A stretch of DNA of 38,475 bases from Vreelandella glaciei (GCF_013415125.1 NZ_JACCDE010000042.1:1-38475), one strand, 5' to 3'; counted from the first letter of the stretch, positions 7,783-16,003 are shown. Notes: generated by a model not told the origin, from the sequence alone. Program-made: numbers and translations.

Positions 7783-7783
7783 T

Positions 7784-8053
7784 TTATTGCCTCCGGAGTG
7801 GGCGGATTAGGTGGGCGACGTTGCCGCCGGTGCGGATTAGGGCGATGGCCAGGGCGACCATGGCGGCGGCGATTAGCCAGCGGGCGGCGTCGCTTGGCGG
7901 TGGGCCGAATATCGCGGCGCAGGTGGTGGCGACGATGATTAGCCATGCGGTAACGGCGACGCCTGGGCGGTAGCGGCCGTGGCGGCGAAAGGTGATTAGC
8001 CGGGCTATGACGACGAGCGCGGCGGCGATGGTGATGATGTAGGCGATGGCCAT
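7784..8053 (-). CDS. small three-helix membrane protein, probable holin partner
   Basis: An 89-residue very hydrophobic protein with about three membrane segments (IAYIITIAAALVVIARLI, VAVTAWLIIVATTCAAIFG, WLIAAAMVALAIALI). I chose ATG 8053 because everything upstream in this frame is an arginine-rich shadow of the holin gene. It lies between the holin and the endolysin in the lysis cassette. By position it is a second holin or an antiholin; which one cannot be told from the sequence. Confidence 0.78.
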   Translation of the reverse strand: MAIAYIITIAAALVVIARLITFRRHGRYRPGVAVTAWLIIVATTCAAIFGPPPSDAARWLIAAAMVALAIALIRTGGNVAHLIRPLRRQ

Positions 8054-8055
8054 GC

Positions 8056-8394
8056 TTACCTCCCAAGCCATTTTTTGAGGTCGAGCGTTTTGGCGCCTTC
8101 GATGACTCTTAGGCCTGCGGTGACGGAGACGGCCGAGGCGATGAAGGCGGCGACGGCGGTGTGCTCGATGACGCCGCCGAGGGTGTCGGGGCCGCCGAGA
8201 TAGCCGATTAGGAATGAAATCAGCAGGTAGACGAGGCGCTCGACGATGGTTAGGTCTTTCGCGCTGATGACGAATAGCGTGGCGCCGCAAAAAGCGCCTA
8301 CTACTGCGTTTGCGTCGATGCCGGGTAGCATGCCGATGACCAACGCGGCGAGCGATGCGGTTCCGGCGGCGACGGCGGTTGATGGTTCGGCCAT
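8056..8394 (-). CDS. holin (P2 gpY-type position)
   Basis: A 112-residue protein with two to three hydrophobic segments (ALVIGMLPGIDANAVVGAFCGATLFVI, LVYLLISFLIGYLGG, HTAVAAFIASAVSVTAG) and a charged C-terminus (LKKWLGR), as expected for a phage holin. ATG 8394 is preferred because GAAGGGG lies about 6 nt upstream; a further in-frame ATG at 8424 overlaps gpX. It occupies the gpY position directly after gpX and would form the membrane lesions that release the endolysin. Confidence 0.83.
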   Translation of the reverse strand: MAEPSTAVAAGTASLAALVIGMLPGIDANAVVGAFCGATLFVISAKDLTIVERLVYLLISFLIGYLGGPDTLGGVIEHTAVAAFIASAVSVTAGLRVIEGAKTLDLKKWLGR

Positions 8395-8414
8395 GGGTTC
8401 CCCTTCGTTTTTTC

Positions 8415-8630
8415 TCAGCTCCAAAGCTGAATTTTTGGCTTTTTGGTTTCGCGGGTTTCCGGTGGCGGCGGTAGCGTGACCGGTGTCCCTTCTTTGAGCA
8501 CCGGGCCTTGGTCGGCGAGGTGCGGGTTTAGCTGCAGCGTTTGTTCGGTAATCGCGGCGGTTTTGCCGTAGACGCGGTAGAGCAGGGCGTCGAGTGTTTC
8601 GCCCTGGTGGGCGCGCACTACTCGCTTCAT
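8415..8630 (-). CDS. X: tail protein X
   Basis: A 71-residue P2 gpX-family tail protein (P2 X is 67) with a LysM-like fold: VRAHQGETLDALLYRVYG, then LNPHLADQGPVLKEGTPVTLPPPP. It is required for tail assembly in P2. ATG 8630 overlaps the gpL stop (ATGA). Confidence 0.95.
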   Translation of the reverse strand: MKRVVRAHQGETLDALLYRVYGKTAAITEQTLQLNPHLADQGPVLKEGTPVTLPPPPETRETKKPKIQLWS

Positions 8631-9088
8631 ATCAGCTCGACCGTGGTGTGGTTGCGGCCGGTGAGTTCTGCGATTGCCCAGCGGGCGTCGGCGCGGTAGT
8701 CATCGGCGGCTAGGTCTTTGGCTTCGCCGCGTTCGTCACCTTCGCCGGTGGCTGAGGCGTCGCGGTAGCGCTCTAAAAGGTCGGCTTGGGCCTGGGCGTA
8801 GACGGCGCGGTGGTAGAGCAAGTGCAGGTCGCCGGGGGTTTGCCAGTTCTCTGTTGGCACTTCGTCGATACTCGGCCGGCCGTTTTCTTGCTGGTCGGCT
8901 TGGTAGGCGGCTAGCTGACGGTTGATGTCGGCGATGGCGGCGCGGAGTGATTGACGGATGCGCGGCGGCGTGACGTTGTGGACGCGCTCTTCTTCGCGGA
9001 ATGCGTTGGGGTCGATCTCGGGCCAAAAGCCGTTGTTGGCTATGGGCTCTAGCGTTGGGCTTGGCGGGTTGGTGTCGTGGGCGATCAT
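8627..9088 (-). CDS. L: head completion/stabilisation protein L
   Basis: A 153-residue P2 gpL-like head completion protein (P2 L is 169). Typical features are FWPEIDPNAFREEERV near the N-terminus, VTPPRIRQSLRAAIADINRQL, and the YHRAVYAQAQADLLERYRD helix. I prefer ATG 9088, which has AGGTGG just upstream, over an in-frame GTG at 9097. It seals the filled capsid before tail joining. The stop overlaps the gpX start. Confidence 0.94.
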   Translation of the reverse strand: MIAHDTNPPSPTLEPIANNGFWPEIDPNAFREEERVHNVTPPRIRQSLRAAIADINRQLAAYQADQQENGRPSIDEVPTENWQTPGDLHLLYHRAVYAQAQADLLERYRDASATGEGDERGEAKDLAADDYRADARWAIAELTGRNHTTVELI

Positions 9089-9189
9089 GCTGGCCACCTG
9101 TTAAAGAAGGGGGTGGATCACTTCGCGCGAGGCTGAAAGCCCTTGCTTAGCGATGCCCCCTTGCCGTCGGGGTGCGACTCGGTTGGCGG

Positions 9190-9870
9190 TCAGGCGGTTG
9201 CCTGTTCGCCCTGTTTTTTGATTGCGCTTTCTAGATTTTTGATGTCTTGCTTTACGCCAATTTTTTCATCTAGCTCTAGGGCGCGCTTTAACTGGCTAAG
9301 CGCGCCTTCGGCGTCTTCTGCCGCGCGAAGGGCGTAGCCGTAGCTTTTGTGTACTTTGGCTTTGATCTCATCGTGCATATCGGCATCGCCGACGATGGCG
9401 ACGCAGCGAGCCATAACGTTGGCTAAGCTGTCGGCGTCGGCATCTTCTTTGGTTAGCTGGACTTTGACGCCTTCGGCGATCTCTTCGGCTAGTACGCTTA
9501 CGGTGTCGCGAGCGTAGCGGTCGGGTGTGTCGAGGTTGTGCTTCACGGCGTAGGCCCCAATTTGCAGCGCTGTTTCGTAATCGCCGATGTCGATGCACCA
9601 GATCATGAGCGTCATTAAGACGCTATCTTTTGCGCCTTTGCCTTCGGCTAGCACGCCAGTGATGTAGGGCATGAAGTCGGGCAATAGCTCGCGCTTTTTC
9701 TCGACCTTGGCTTCAATCGATTTGATTGTTTTTAGGGTTCGGGTTGCTTCGTAAAGCGCGCGGGCGTGGAGTTCGTATTGCTCGCCTTGTTGCTGCTCGC
9801 CTGGGGTGGCGGTGCCCGCCGCTTTCGCGGCGGATACCTGTTCGAAGTGTCTACGGGCTGGGCTTTTCAT
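9190..9870 (-). CDS. M: terminase small (endonuclease) subunit M
   Basis: A 226-residue P2 gpM-like terminase subunit (P2 M is 247). It begins MKSPARRHFEQVSAAKAAG, the family signature, followed by YELHARALYEATRTLKTIKSIEAKVEKKREL and a helical C-terminal half. It cuts cos DNA during packaging together with gpP; the probable cos site is at 15985-16003. It follows gpN by 9 nt. A 100-bp gap separates it from gpL, and I see no gene there. Confidence 0.94.
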   Translation of the reverse strand: MKSPARRHFEQVSAAKAAGTATPGEQQQGEQYELHARALYEATRTLKTIKSIEAKVEKKRELLPDFMPYITGVLAEGKGAKDSVLMTLMIWCIDIGDYETALQIGAYAVKHNLDTPDRYARDTVSVLAEEIAEGVKVQLTKEDADADSLANVMARCVAIVGDADMHDEIKAKVHKSYGYALRAAEDAEGALSQLKRALELDEKIGVKQDIKNLESAIKKQGEQATA

Positions 9871-9879
9871 GGGTTCCCC

Positions 9880-10881
9880 TTATGCGGCTGGCTCAGCTTC
9901 GGTGATTCCTTCCACCAAGCAGCCCATGCCGTAGTCTTCAATGACGTAGGCGTCGTTTGAGCTTTCGTAGTTTTCAATACGGTTGCGCTTGGGGTTGTCC
10001 ATGACGTAACGGCGGCGGCTGCCTAGCTGCCAGTACAAGGATAGGTTTTCCAGCGTAGTGATGAAGACACCGCCGTCAGGGAAATAAGGGGCTCGAACGG
10101 CTGGCAGGCCACCTACACGCTTCTGACTAATGATTAGGTCAAGCGCTCGGTTTTCGGTCGGTGTTTCTGCATGCTGCTGGATCAATGGGAAATATTTATC
10201 CGCTAGCATTTTGCGGCCCATAACTACGACTAGGTTGGTGCCTTCGCGATGCCATGGGTCGATCATTTCGTTGACTGCGTCGAACACCAGTGCGTCAAGG
10301 TTTGCGTAGTCGCCACCGGGGCCAATTGTTACGCCCGATAGCACGCGGGCGGCGGCGTGGATGCGGTATTTTTGCAACCAGCCAATGTTTACATCTTGCA
10401 GTAACGGGTTGGCGGTGCGATCCGTTTCAGCGGCGGCACTGGTGCCGTTAAAGCCGATCATGATGCGGTCGAGTGCTTGACGCTGCAGAATTGCGTTACG
10501 GATGCGCGCCTGGAAGTCGGGGAAGCGTGACCATGCATCTAGCCGTGCCCATGGGATATGGGTGTCAAATTCTGTGCCGACAGCTTCATAGCTGTTGTCG
10601 CTTAGCTCAGTAACGTCGCGCGTCGCACGTTCGTTTTGGTCTACGTTGGTGCGGCCAGCGATGGGGCCGGATACACCAAGGCCGACTTTCTGCCCCTTGA
10701 TCTCATCGACGCCAACCATGTTGATGCTGGACAGAAACTCGCTTGTATCCTGCATGCGGGTTTCGAGCGTTTGTTGGACGCTGGGCGTGACGTTGAATTG
10801 CTCGCTGGTGTTCTCGACATCGTTGAGGGTCGCGAGCTTCGTTTTGAATCGGTTGAACGCTTTACGTGTATCGGTGCGCAT
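9880..10881 (-). CDS. N: major capsid protein N
   Basis: A 333-residue P2 gpN-like major capsid protein (P2 N is 357, before trimming). It begins MRTDTRKAFNRFKTKLATLN and contains FLSSINMVGVDEIKGQKVGLGV, ERATRDVTELSDNSYEAVGT and IMIGFNGTSAA, all conserved in the family. It would be processed by the gpO protease during procapsid maturation. It forms the HK97-fold shell. Confidence 0.97.
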   Translation of the reverse strand: MRTDTRKAFNRFKTKLATLNDVENTSEQFNVTPSVQQTLETRMQDTSEFLSSINMVGVDEIKGQKVGLGVSGPIAGRTNVDQNERATRDVTELSDNSYEAVGTEFDTHIPWARLDAWSRFPDFQARIRNAILQRQALDRIMIGFNGTSAAAETDRTANPLLQDVNIGWLQKYRIHAAARVLSGVTIGPGGDYANLDALVFDAVNEMIDPWHREGTNLVVVMGRKMLADKYFPLIQQHAETPTENRALDLIISQKRVGGLPAVRAPYFPDGGVFITTLENLSLYWQLGSRRRYVMDNPKRNRIENYESSNDAYVIEDYGMGCLVEGITEAEPAA

Positions 10882-10936
10882 TTGTGTTATCCCTTGAATT
10901 TAGTGGCTCTGACTAGCGGCTATTGGCTAGCGGTGG

Positions 10937-11758
10937 TTAGCAGTCGGTTTCTTCTTCACCGCTTGCGCCAGTTGCCGGGGCGCGCCGTGAGGTATCGGGT
11001 GTGTTGTCGAGCTTGGTGAACAGTTCATCGAAGCTCTTTTTCAACGCGTCGTGATCGGTTTTGAGCTGGCTGAACTGTTCGGCGGTGGGGCGGTTTTCGA
11101 CTTCGGTGCTTAGCGCGTCGAACCGCTGGGCAAACTCTGAAAACGCGCCTTTGATATCAGCGCCGAACGCCTCAAAACCCTTGTTGGTTTTGGTGTCTTG
11201 ACGGCTGAACAGGTTTTTTACGAAGTCGCCGATGCCGGGCTTGGGGGTTTCTTCTTCTTCGAAGTCGAGTTCTACTTCCACCGCTTCGGTGAATAGGTTT
11301 TCAGCGTGTTGCTTTCGGCTGGCCAGTGGTGATTTATCTCCCGCTTCGCGGCTGAACTTCATCATTTCGGTACCCAGGCTGGCCGGGCTGTCGGTGACTG
11401 CTAGGCCTTCTAGGTATGCTTGGTCGGTGTCGCCAAACTTGTGGTTAATTTCAATCGAGCTGTAGACCTTTTGGCGCTTTTTGTTCATCGCCTTGAGTTC
11501 GTCGGTGGGGTCGATTTCGGCGAACAGGGCTAGCTTGCCGTCTTCCACTTCTTTTGCTTCCAGCGAGATGACGTCGCCCATTGCCCCAAAAGCGCTATCG
11601 GGGCCAATGCCACGGATATGCTCAATCCATACGCGTGCACCGTATTTTGCGGGGTCGTAGTTGTCGGCCATTTGCTGAATCCATTCGCGCTGGATCTCTC
11701 GGCCATCGGTGGTAGCGCCTTGGGTAGCGACGCGGAATTTTTTAGTTTTTCCAGCCAT
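10937..11758 (-). CDS. O: capsid scaffold and maturation protease O
   Basis: A 273-residue P2 gpO-like scaffold/protease (P2 O is 284). The N-terminal serine-protease half shows candidate triad residues Asp18 (TTDGREI), His47 (WIEHIRG) and Ser100/101 (KVYSSIEIN), aligned with P2 Asp19, His48 and Ser107. The C-terminal half is a helical scaffold (FAQRFDALSTEVENRPTAEQ). I use ATG 11758 (AGGA 9 nt upstream) rather than upstream in-frame codons that run into the promoter and gpP. It is the first gene of the minus late operon, under the site at 11837-11858. Confidence 0.94.
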   Translation of the reverse strand: MAGKTKKFRVATQGATTDGREIQREWIQQMADNYDPAKYGARVWIEHIRGIGPDSAFGAMGDVISLEAKEVEDGKLALFAEIDPTDELKAMNKKRQKVYSSIEINHKFGDTDQAYLEGLAVTDSPASLGTEMMKFSREAGDKSPLASRKQHAENLFTEAVEVELDFEEEETPKPGIGDFVKNLFSRQDTKTNKGFEAFGADIKGAFSEFAQRFDALSTEVENRPTAEQFSQLKTDHDALKKSFDELFTKLDNTPDTSRRAPATGASGEEETDC

Positions 11759-11836
11759 GTTGGGCATCCTGAGCGGGTTTGCTGAGTAATAGCGCTCAGG
11801 TTCCGCGCGTAAGCCTTCCGGCTCAACGGTTGCGCG

Positions 11837-11858
11837 TTGTGCGGGGCGGGCATGACAA
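11837..11858. promoter_or_regulatory. divergent O/P late promoter: TTGT-N14-ACAA activator site
   Basis: This inverted TTGT-N14-ACAA element lies in the 145-bp gap between divergent gpO and gpP. It has the same spacing and a similar GCGTTGTGC context as the sites before V and FI. In P2 the O and P promoters also overlap and are Ogr-activated. A centre-to-start distance of about 55 bp would put the gpO leader at about 34 nt and the gpP transcript start almost at its ATG. Confidence 0.65.
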
Positions 11859-11903
11859 AGCGGGGCAGGCGTGGGCATCGCGCGCGGCGGGTACGCTGGC
11901 GGC

Positions 11904-13694
11904 ATGACGACGACAGCACCCGACCCGATCCCTAGCGCTACTGATTCCCCGCGCATGACTGCCCGCCACTTGTATTGGCAGGGGTGGCGGGTTGCGCGCA
12001 TTGCTGAGGAAATTGGCGAGAAACCGGCGACGGTGCATAGCTGGAAGGCGCGCGACCGTTGGGAAGATAAAACGCCCACCGAGCGTGTGGAGTACACGCT
12101 TGAAGCGCGCATGGTTCAACTGGTGGCTAAGCCGAAAAAAGAGCCAATCGACTTTAAAGAGATTGATTTGCTCGGGCGGCAATTGGAGCGGCTAGCCAGG
12201 GTTCGCAAGTATGACGAAACCGGCAACGAGGCGGATCTAAACCCGAATATCGAGGCGCGCAACGCTGGTCCGAAAAAGAAGGCGAAACGTAACGCGTTGG
12301 ATGATGAGCAGGTCGAGGCGCTTGAAGCGGCGTTCTTGGATTCGCTGTTTGAGTATCAGGCGGTTTGGAATGAGGCGGGGCAGAAGCACCGCATTCGCAA
12401 CATTCTCAAAAGCCGCCAGATTGGGGCGACTTGGTATTTCGCCCGCGAGGCTATCGTCGATGCGTTCAAGCATGGGCGTAATAAGATTTTCCTTTCTGCC
12501 AGCCGTGCCCAGGCGCATATCTTCCGCAATTACATTATTCAGTTCGTTAAAGAGGTCTGCGACGTCGAGCTGAAAGGTGACCCGATTGTTTTAGATAACG
12601 GCGCCGAGCTGCACTTCCTGGGTACCAACAGCAAGACGGCCCAGGGTTATCACGGTGACGTTTATCTCGATGAGTATTTCTGGATTCATCGCTTTGCTGA
12701 GTTCCGGAAGGTCACCAGCGGCATGGCCATGCACAAAAAATGGCGGCAAACGTATTTTTCGACGCCGTCGAGTGTGGGTCATGAGGGTTACCCATTCTGG
12801 AATGGGGATCTGTTCAATAAGCGGCGCAAAAAATCCGAGCGCCAAGAGTTTGATGTTTCTCACGATGCGTTGAAAAACGGCAAGCTCTGCCCCGATGGCC
12901 ATTGGCGGCAGATTGTGACCGTGATGGATGCTATCGCGGGCGGCTGTGACCTGTTCGACCTTGATCAACTGCGACTCGAGTACTCGGCGGATGAGTTCGA
13001 CAACTTGCTGATGTGTGGGTTTGTCGATGATTCGCAAAGCGCTTTCCCGTTGACCGTGATGAAGAGCTGCATGGTCGATAGCTGGGAGGTTTGGGACGAC
13101 TACCGGCCCTTTGCCCCACGACCGGTGGGTGATCGGGAAGTGTGGATCGGTTACGACCCGACCGGCACCGGGGAGGATGGCGACGGCGCCGGGCTGGTGG
13201 TGGTGCTTCCCGCGCGTAGCAGCGAGGAAAAGCACCGCGTGCTGGAACGGCATCGGCTCAAAGGCCAGGACTACGAAAAGCAGGCCGATTTCATCAAGGC
13301 TTTCCGCGACAAATACAACATCGGGCATATCGGCATTGATACCACCGGCATAGGTGGTGCGGTGGCTGAGTATGTCGAAAAGTGGTTCCCCACGGTTATC
13401 CGGTACCGGTATGACGTCGCGCTAAAAACTCAAATGGTGCTGCAGGCTCAGCAGATCATCCGCAAAGAGCGGCTGGAATTCGATGCGGGTTGGTCGGATC
13501 TCGCCGCTTCGTTTATGTCGATCAAAAAAGAGCTGACCAAAAGCGGTCAGCAATTCACCTATACAAGCGGGCGCAATAAAGCGACCGGCCACGCGGATCT
13601 CGCGTGGGCGACCATGCATGCGCTGCAGTTTGAACCCATCGACGGCCCGGCCGAAGAGGGCACCGGCAAATCACTAATGGAGATGTACGAATGA
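11904..13694 (+). CDS. P: terminase large subunit P (ATPase)
   Basis: A 596-residue P2 gpP-like packaging ATPase (P2 P is 590). An N-terminal helix-turn-helix region (LYWQGWRVARIAEEIGEKPATVHSWKARD) is followed by a Walker A-like segment LKSRQIGATWYFAREA, a Walker B-like DVYLDEYFWI, and a C-terminal nuclease-like region with GYDPTGTGEDGDGAG and HIGIDTTGIGG. It drives DNA into the procapsid. The start is uncertain: ATG 11904 gives the expected length but has no clear ribosome site; ATG 11955 is an alternative. The stop overlaps gpQ (ATGA). Confidence 0.96.
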   Translation: MTTTAPDPIPSATDSPRMTARHLYWQGWRVARIAEEIGEKPATVHSWKARDRWEDKTPTERVEYTLEARMVQLVAKPKKEPIDFKEIDLLGRQLERLARVRKYDETGNEADLNPNIEARNAGPKKKAKRNALDDEQVEALEAAFLDSLFEYQAVWNEAGQKHRIRNILKSRQIGATWYFAREAIVDAFKHGRNKIFLSASRAQAHIFRNYIIQFVKEVCDVELKGDPIVLDNGAELHFLGTNSKTAQGYHGDVYLDEYFWIHRFAEFRKVTSGMAMHKKWRQTYFSTPSSVGHEGYPFWNGDLFNKRRKKSERQEFDVSHDALKNGKLCPDGHWRQIVTVMDAIAGGCDLFDLDQLRLEYSADEFDNLLMCGFVDDSQSAFPLTVMKSCMVDSWEVWDDYRPFAPRPVGDREVWIGYDPTGTGEDGDGAGLVVVLPARSSEEKHRVLERHRLKGQDYEKQADFIKAFRDKYNIGHIGIDTTGIGGAVAEYVEKWFPTVIRYRYDVALKTQMVLQAQQIIRKERLEFDAGWSDLAASFMSIKKELTKSGQQFTYTSGRNKATGHADLAWATMHALQFEPIDGPAEEGTGKSLMEMYE

Positions 13695-14752
13695 CCACTA
13701 CCGCTGCGGCTAAGCCGCGCCACCGCGTGTATGCCTATGAGACTGACAAGGCCGCCCCAGCGGTGGCCACCGACAGCGGGAGAATGGAGGCGTTTACTTT
13801 TGGCGACCCCGAGCCGGTTACTTCAATGCGTGACGTTTGGTATGAGGGGGTTTGGCTTACGCCGGATGAGTGGTATGAGCCGCCGATCCCGCTGAGCGTG
13901 CTGGCAAAGAGCTATCGGGCAACGCCGCACCATGGCAGTGCGTTGCAGGTTAAGCGAAATATTTTGCTTAAGACGTTCATTCCCCACCCGATGTTATCCC
14001 GGCGCGACTTTAGCGGTGTGGCTCTGGATTACCTGACGTTTGGCAATGGCTACTTGGAAGAGGTTTTCGGGCGACTAGGTCGGCGGCTTAAATTGGAGCA
14101 CCGGTTAAGCAAGTATATGCGGCGGGGTGATAACGACCGTTATTGGTGGATACCCAACTATATGGAGCGGGTAGAAATGCCCGAGGGTCGAATCATTCAC
14201 CTGTTAGAGCCTGACATTGATCAAAGCATATACGGGGTGCCGGACTATATCGGCTCACTGCAAAGCGCCTGGTTAAACGAGAGCGCGACGCTGTTCCGGC
14301 GCCGGTACTATCTGAACGGCTCGCACGCTGGTTTTATCATGTACGTGAATGATGCCGCCCACGATCAGAAAGACATCGACGATATGCGCAAAGCACTTAA
14401 AGACAGCAAGGGGCCGGGCAACTTCCGGAACCTGTTTCTTTACTCGCCGAGGGGTAAGAAGGATGGCGTTCAGATTATCCCGGTGTCTGAGGTAGCGGCT
14501 AAAGACGAGTTCTACAACATTAAGAACATCACACGCGACGACCAGCTCGCCGGTCATCGCATCCCGCCCCAGTTGATGGGCATCATTCCGCAAAATACAG
14601 GCGGATTTGGTGACATCGAGAAAGCCGCGCGGGTATTTGTGGCCAACGAGCTGGAACCACTTCAGGCGACCATGAGAGAGATCAACGAGCATGTTGGCGA
14701 AGAGGTGGTGAAGTTCGACCCGTACAGCTTAGAGGTTGATTCACAGGCATAA
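13691..14752 (+). CDS. Q: portal protein Q
   Basis: A 353-residue P2 gpQ-like portal (P2 Q is 344). Conserved features are MEAFTFGDPEPV, YEPPIPLSVLAKSYRATPHH, FLDYLTFGNGYLEE-like (LDYLTFGNGYLEEVF), and KNITRDDQLAGHRIPPQLMGIIP. It forms the dodecameric ring through which DNA enters and leaves the head. It is coupled to gpP through ATGA. A strong hairpin with a T-run on the minus strand follows the stop. Confidence 0.97.
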   Translation: MTTTAAAKPRHRVYAYETDKAAPAVATDSGRMEAFTFGDPEPVTSMRDVWYEGVWLTPDEWYEPPIPLSVLAKSYRATPHHGSALQVKRNILLKTFIPHPMLSRRDFSGVALDYLTFGNGYLEEVFGRLGRRLKLEHRLSKYMRRGDNDRYWWIPNYMERVEMPEGRIIHLLEPDIDQSIYGVPDYIGSLQSAWLNESATLFRRRYYLNGSHAGFIMYVNDAAHDQKDIDDMRKALKDSKGPGNFRNLFLYSPRGKKDGVQIIPVSEVAAKDEFYNIKNITRDDQLAGHRIPPQLMGIIPQNTGGFGDIEKAARVFVANELEPLQATMREINEHVGEEVVKFDPYSLEVDSQA

Positions 14753-14777
14753 AAAAAGCGCCTGGCTAACCAGGCGC
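14752..14777 (-). terminator. Rho-independent terminator, minus direction
   Basis: GCGCCTGG / CCAGGCGC forms a perfect 8-bp stem with a CTAA loop (14758-14777). On the minus strand it is followed by seven T residues. It therefore ends minus transcripts from the DUF2188 side before they run antisense into portal gene Q. In the plus direction no T-run follows. Confidence 0.75.
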
Positions 14778-14846
14778 ACCGCTCATCCCATCCTTGAGTA
14801 TCTGGGCATCCCGGCCCGTAAGCGACACCGGCATAATACCCTATAA

Positions 14847-14862
14847 CTGTATTTATAAACAG
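14847..14862 (+). promoter_or_regulatory. LexA (SOS) box before the Dam-type methyltransferase
   Basis: The sequence CTGTATTTATAAACAG is a perfect CTGT-N8-ACAG match to the gammaproteobacterial LexA box. It ends 9 nt before the ATG at 14872. A candidate -10 (TATAAC, 14842-14847) overlaps it, so LexA binding should block initiation. The match is read directly; regulation is inferred. Confidence 0.8.
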
Positions 14863-14871
14863 GTGTCACGG

Positions 14872-15633
14872 ATGATTAATAAACCGATTCTGCCATGGAT
14901 GGGCGGCAAGCGCCGTTTGGCAAAACAGATCCTACCGCTCTTTAAGTCGCACACCGCTTATGTTGAACCGTTTTGCGGCGGCGCTGCGCTTTTCTTTATG
15001 AAAGCACCCAGCAAGGTGGAGGTGATCAACGATACGCATGGGGAGTTGGTCAATCTCTACCGCATCGTGAAGCACCATCCTGATGAACTGGTGAAGCAGT
15101 TCCGCTGGGGGTTGATTAGCCGTGAAGAGTACCTAACTCAAAAAGAGATCGACCCACGCCACCTAACGGATATCCAGCGGGCGGCGCGTTTCTTCTACCT
15201 GCAGAAGCTGGCGTTCGGCGGGAAGGTCAGCGGCCAGACGTTTGGTACCTCTGCTGTTTCACCTCCACGAATGAACCTGCTGCGCATTGAAGAAGATCTA
15301 AGCGACGCGCATCTTCGGCTTTCCAGGGCGGTAGTCGAGCATTTGGACTGGGCAGAGTGCATCCGGCGTTATGATCGGGAGGGCACGTTGTTCTATCTTG
15401 ACCCACCATACTGGGGTACCACTGGCTACGGATGTGAATTCCCGCTGGAAGAGTACTTCCGCATGGGTGAACTGGCACGAACAGGGCAGGGGCAGTTTGT
15501 TATCAGCGTCAACGACACACCAGAGATGCGTGATGCCTTCGCAGGGTTAACGATCCGCACCACCACAATTCGCTACACTGTAGGGCAGCAGGCGACCGAG
15601 CCTCGTGGAGAACTGATCATCACTAACCGCTAA
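14872..15633 (+). CDS. D12-class DNA N6-adenine methyltransferase (Dam-type)
   Basis: A 253-residue orphan adenine methyltransferase. The N-terminal WMGGKRRLAKQILPLF and YVEPFCGGAALFF (SAM-binding motif I), the region YLQKLAFGGKVSGQTFG, and the catalytic LDPPYWGTTGYG (DPPY, about residues 178-181) define the D12/Dam family. ATG 14872 is preferred over an upstream frame because AGGTG lies 9 nt before it and the family start MINKPILPWMGG aligns. There is no partner endonuclease nearby. The promoter carries a perfect LexA box, so it should be made after DNA damage. It could modify phage DNA against host restriction or alter gene control. Site specificity cannot be read here. Confidence 0.93.
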   Translation: MINKPILPWMGGKRRLAKQILPLFKSHTAYVEPFCGGAALFFMKAPSKVEVINDTHGELVNLYRIVKHHPDELVKQFRWGLISREEYLTQKEIDPRHLTDIQRAARFFYLQKLAFGGKVSGQTFGTSAVSPPRMNLLRIEEDLSDAHLRLSRAVVEHLDWAECIRRYDREGTLFYLDPPYWGTTGYGCEFPLEEYFRMGELARTGQGQFVISVNDTPEMRDAFAGLTIRTTTIRYTVGQQATEPRGELIITNR

Positions 15634-15652
15634 GCTCGCAACCATAACCAAC

Positions 15653-15678
15653 AAGCCGCCCCAGTGAGGGCGGCTTTA
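15653..15678. terminator. bidirectional Rho-independent terminator
   Basis: AAGCCGCCC and GGGCGGCTT form a 9-bp stem around a short loop (15653-15676), with TTTAT following on the plus strand. It lies between the convergent methyltransferase (stop 15633) and the DUF2188 gene (stop 15682) and could serve both. Confidence 0.75.
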
Positions 15679-15681
15679 TCG

Positions 15682-15906
15682 TTAACCTTTGGTACGTCGG
15701 GGATCTGAGCTTCGGGGATAGGTTCGCTCTTCCTGGTAAGTACCATCCTGCTTCCTGATTTTGACTGAGCCTTCCTTGTCTTTCATGTAATCGCGCATTT
15801 TATCTGTGGCATCCGCTTTAGTGTCAGCACGCCTCAAAGCACGGTCACTGCCTTCCTTGCCAAACCTCCAGCCTTTGTCGTCTTTGGAGATATCGTATTT
15901 ATCCAT
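15682..15906 (-). CDS. DUF2188-like small protein
   Basis: A 74-residue basic protein. The pattern DKGWRFGKEGSDRALRRADTKADATDKMRDYMKDKEGSVKIRKQDGTYQEERTY, taken in parts (GWRFGKEGSDRA; ADATDKMRDYMKDK; SVKIRKQDG), matches the DUF2188 family seen in many phages and plasmids. The function is unknown. It lies between cos and the methyltransferase, in the segment that would enter the cell first after packaging from cos. It converges with the methyltransferase. Confidence 0.75.
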   Translation of the reverse strand: MDKYDISKDDKGWRFGKEGSDRALRRADTKADATDKMRDYMKDKEGSVKIRKQDGTYQEERTYPRSSDPRRTKG

Positions 15907-15984
15907 CCGACTGATCTCACAGGTTATGGCTTCACTAAACTACCTTAGACCATAAAAGCCAGCCTTGCCTGCCCACGCCGCGCA

Positions 15985-16003
15985 ATCGTCACCCCGCCCC
16001 GCC
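15985..16003 (-). other. cos: probable cos site (cohesive end sequence)
   Basis: On the minus strand GGCGGGGCGGGGTGACGAT followed by TGCGCGG aligns with the P2 left end GGCGAGGCGGGGAAAGCAC followed by TGCGCGC. The first 12 bases differ at one position, and the downstream TGCGCG is kept. Orientation also agrees: the strand reads from the end toward Q, as in P2. It lies in the 232-bp gap 15907-16138, which has no gene, and about 520 bp from the attP core. The exact cut positions are inferred from P2. Confidence 0.7.

Noticed and set aside
12591..13328. A 245-residue open frame antisense to the terminase gene
   Set aside because: It lies wholly opposite gpP, which matches its family along its full length; it has no ribosome site and its composition is that of a mirror frame.
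14273..14692. A 139-residue frame antisense to the portal gene
   Set aside because: It is fully opposite conserved gpQ codons, with no promoter or recognisable domain.
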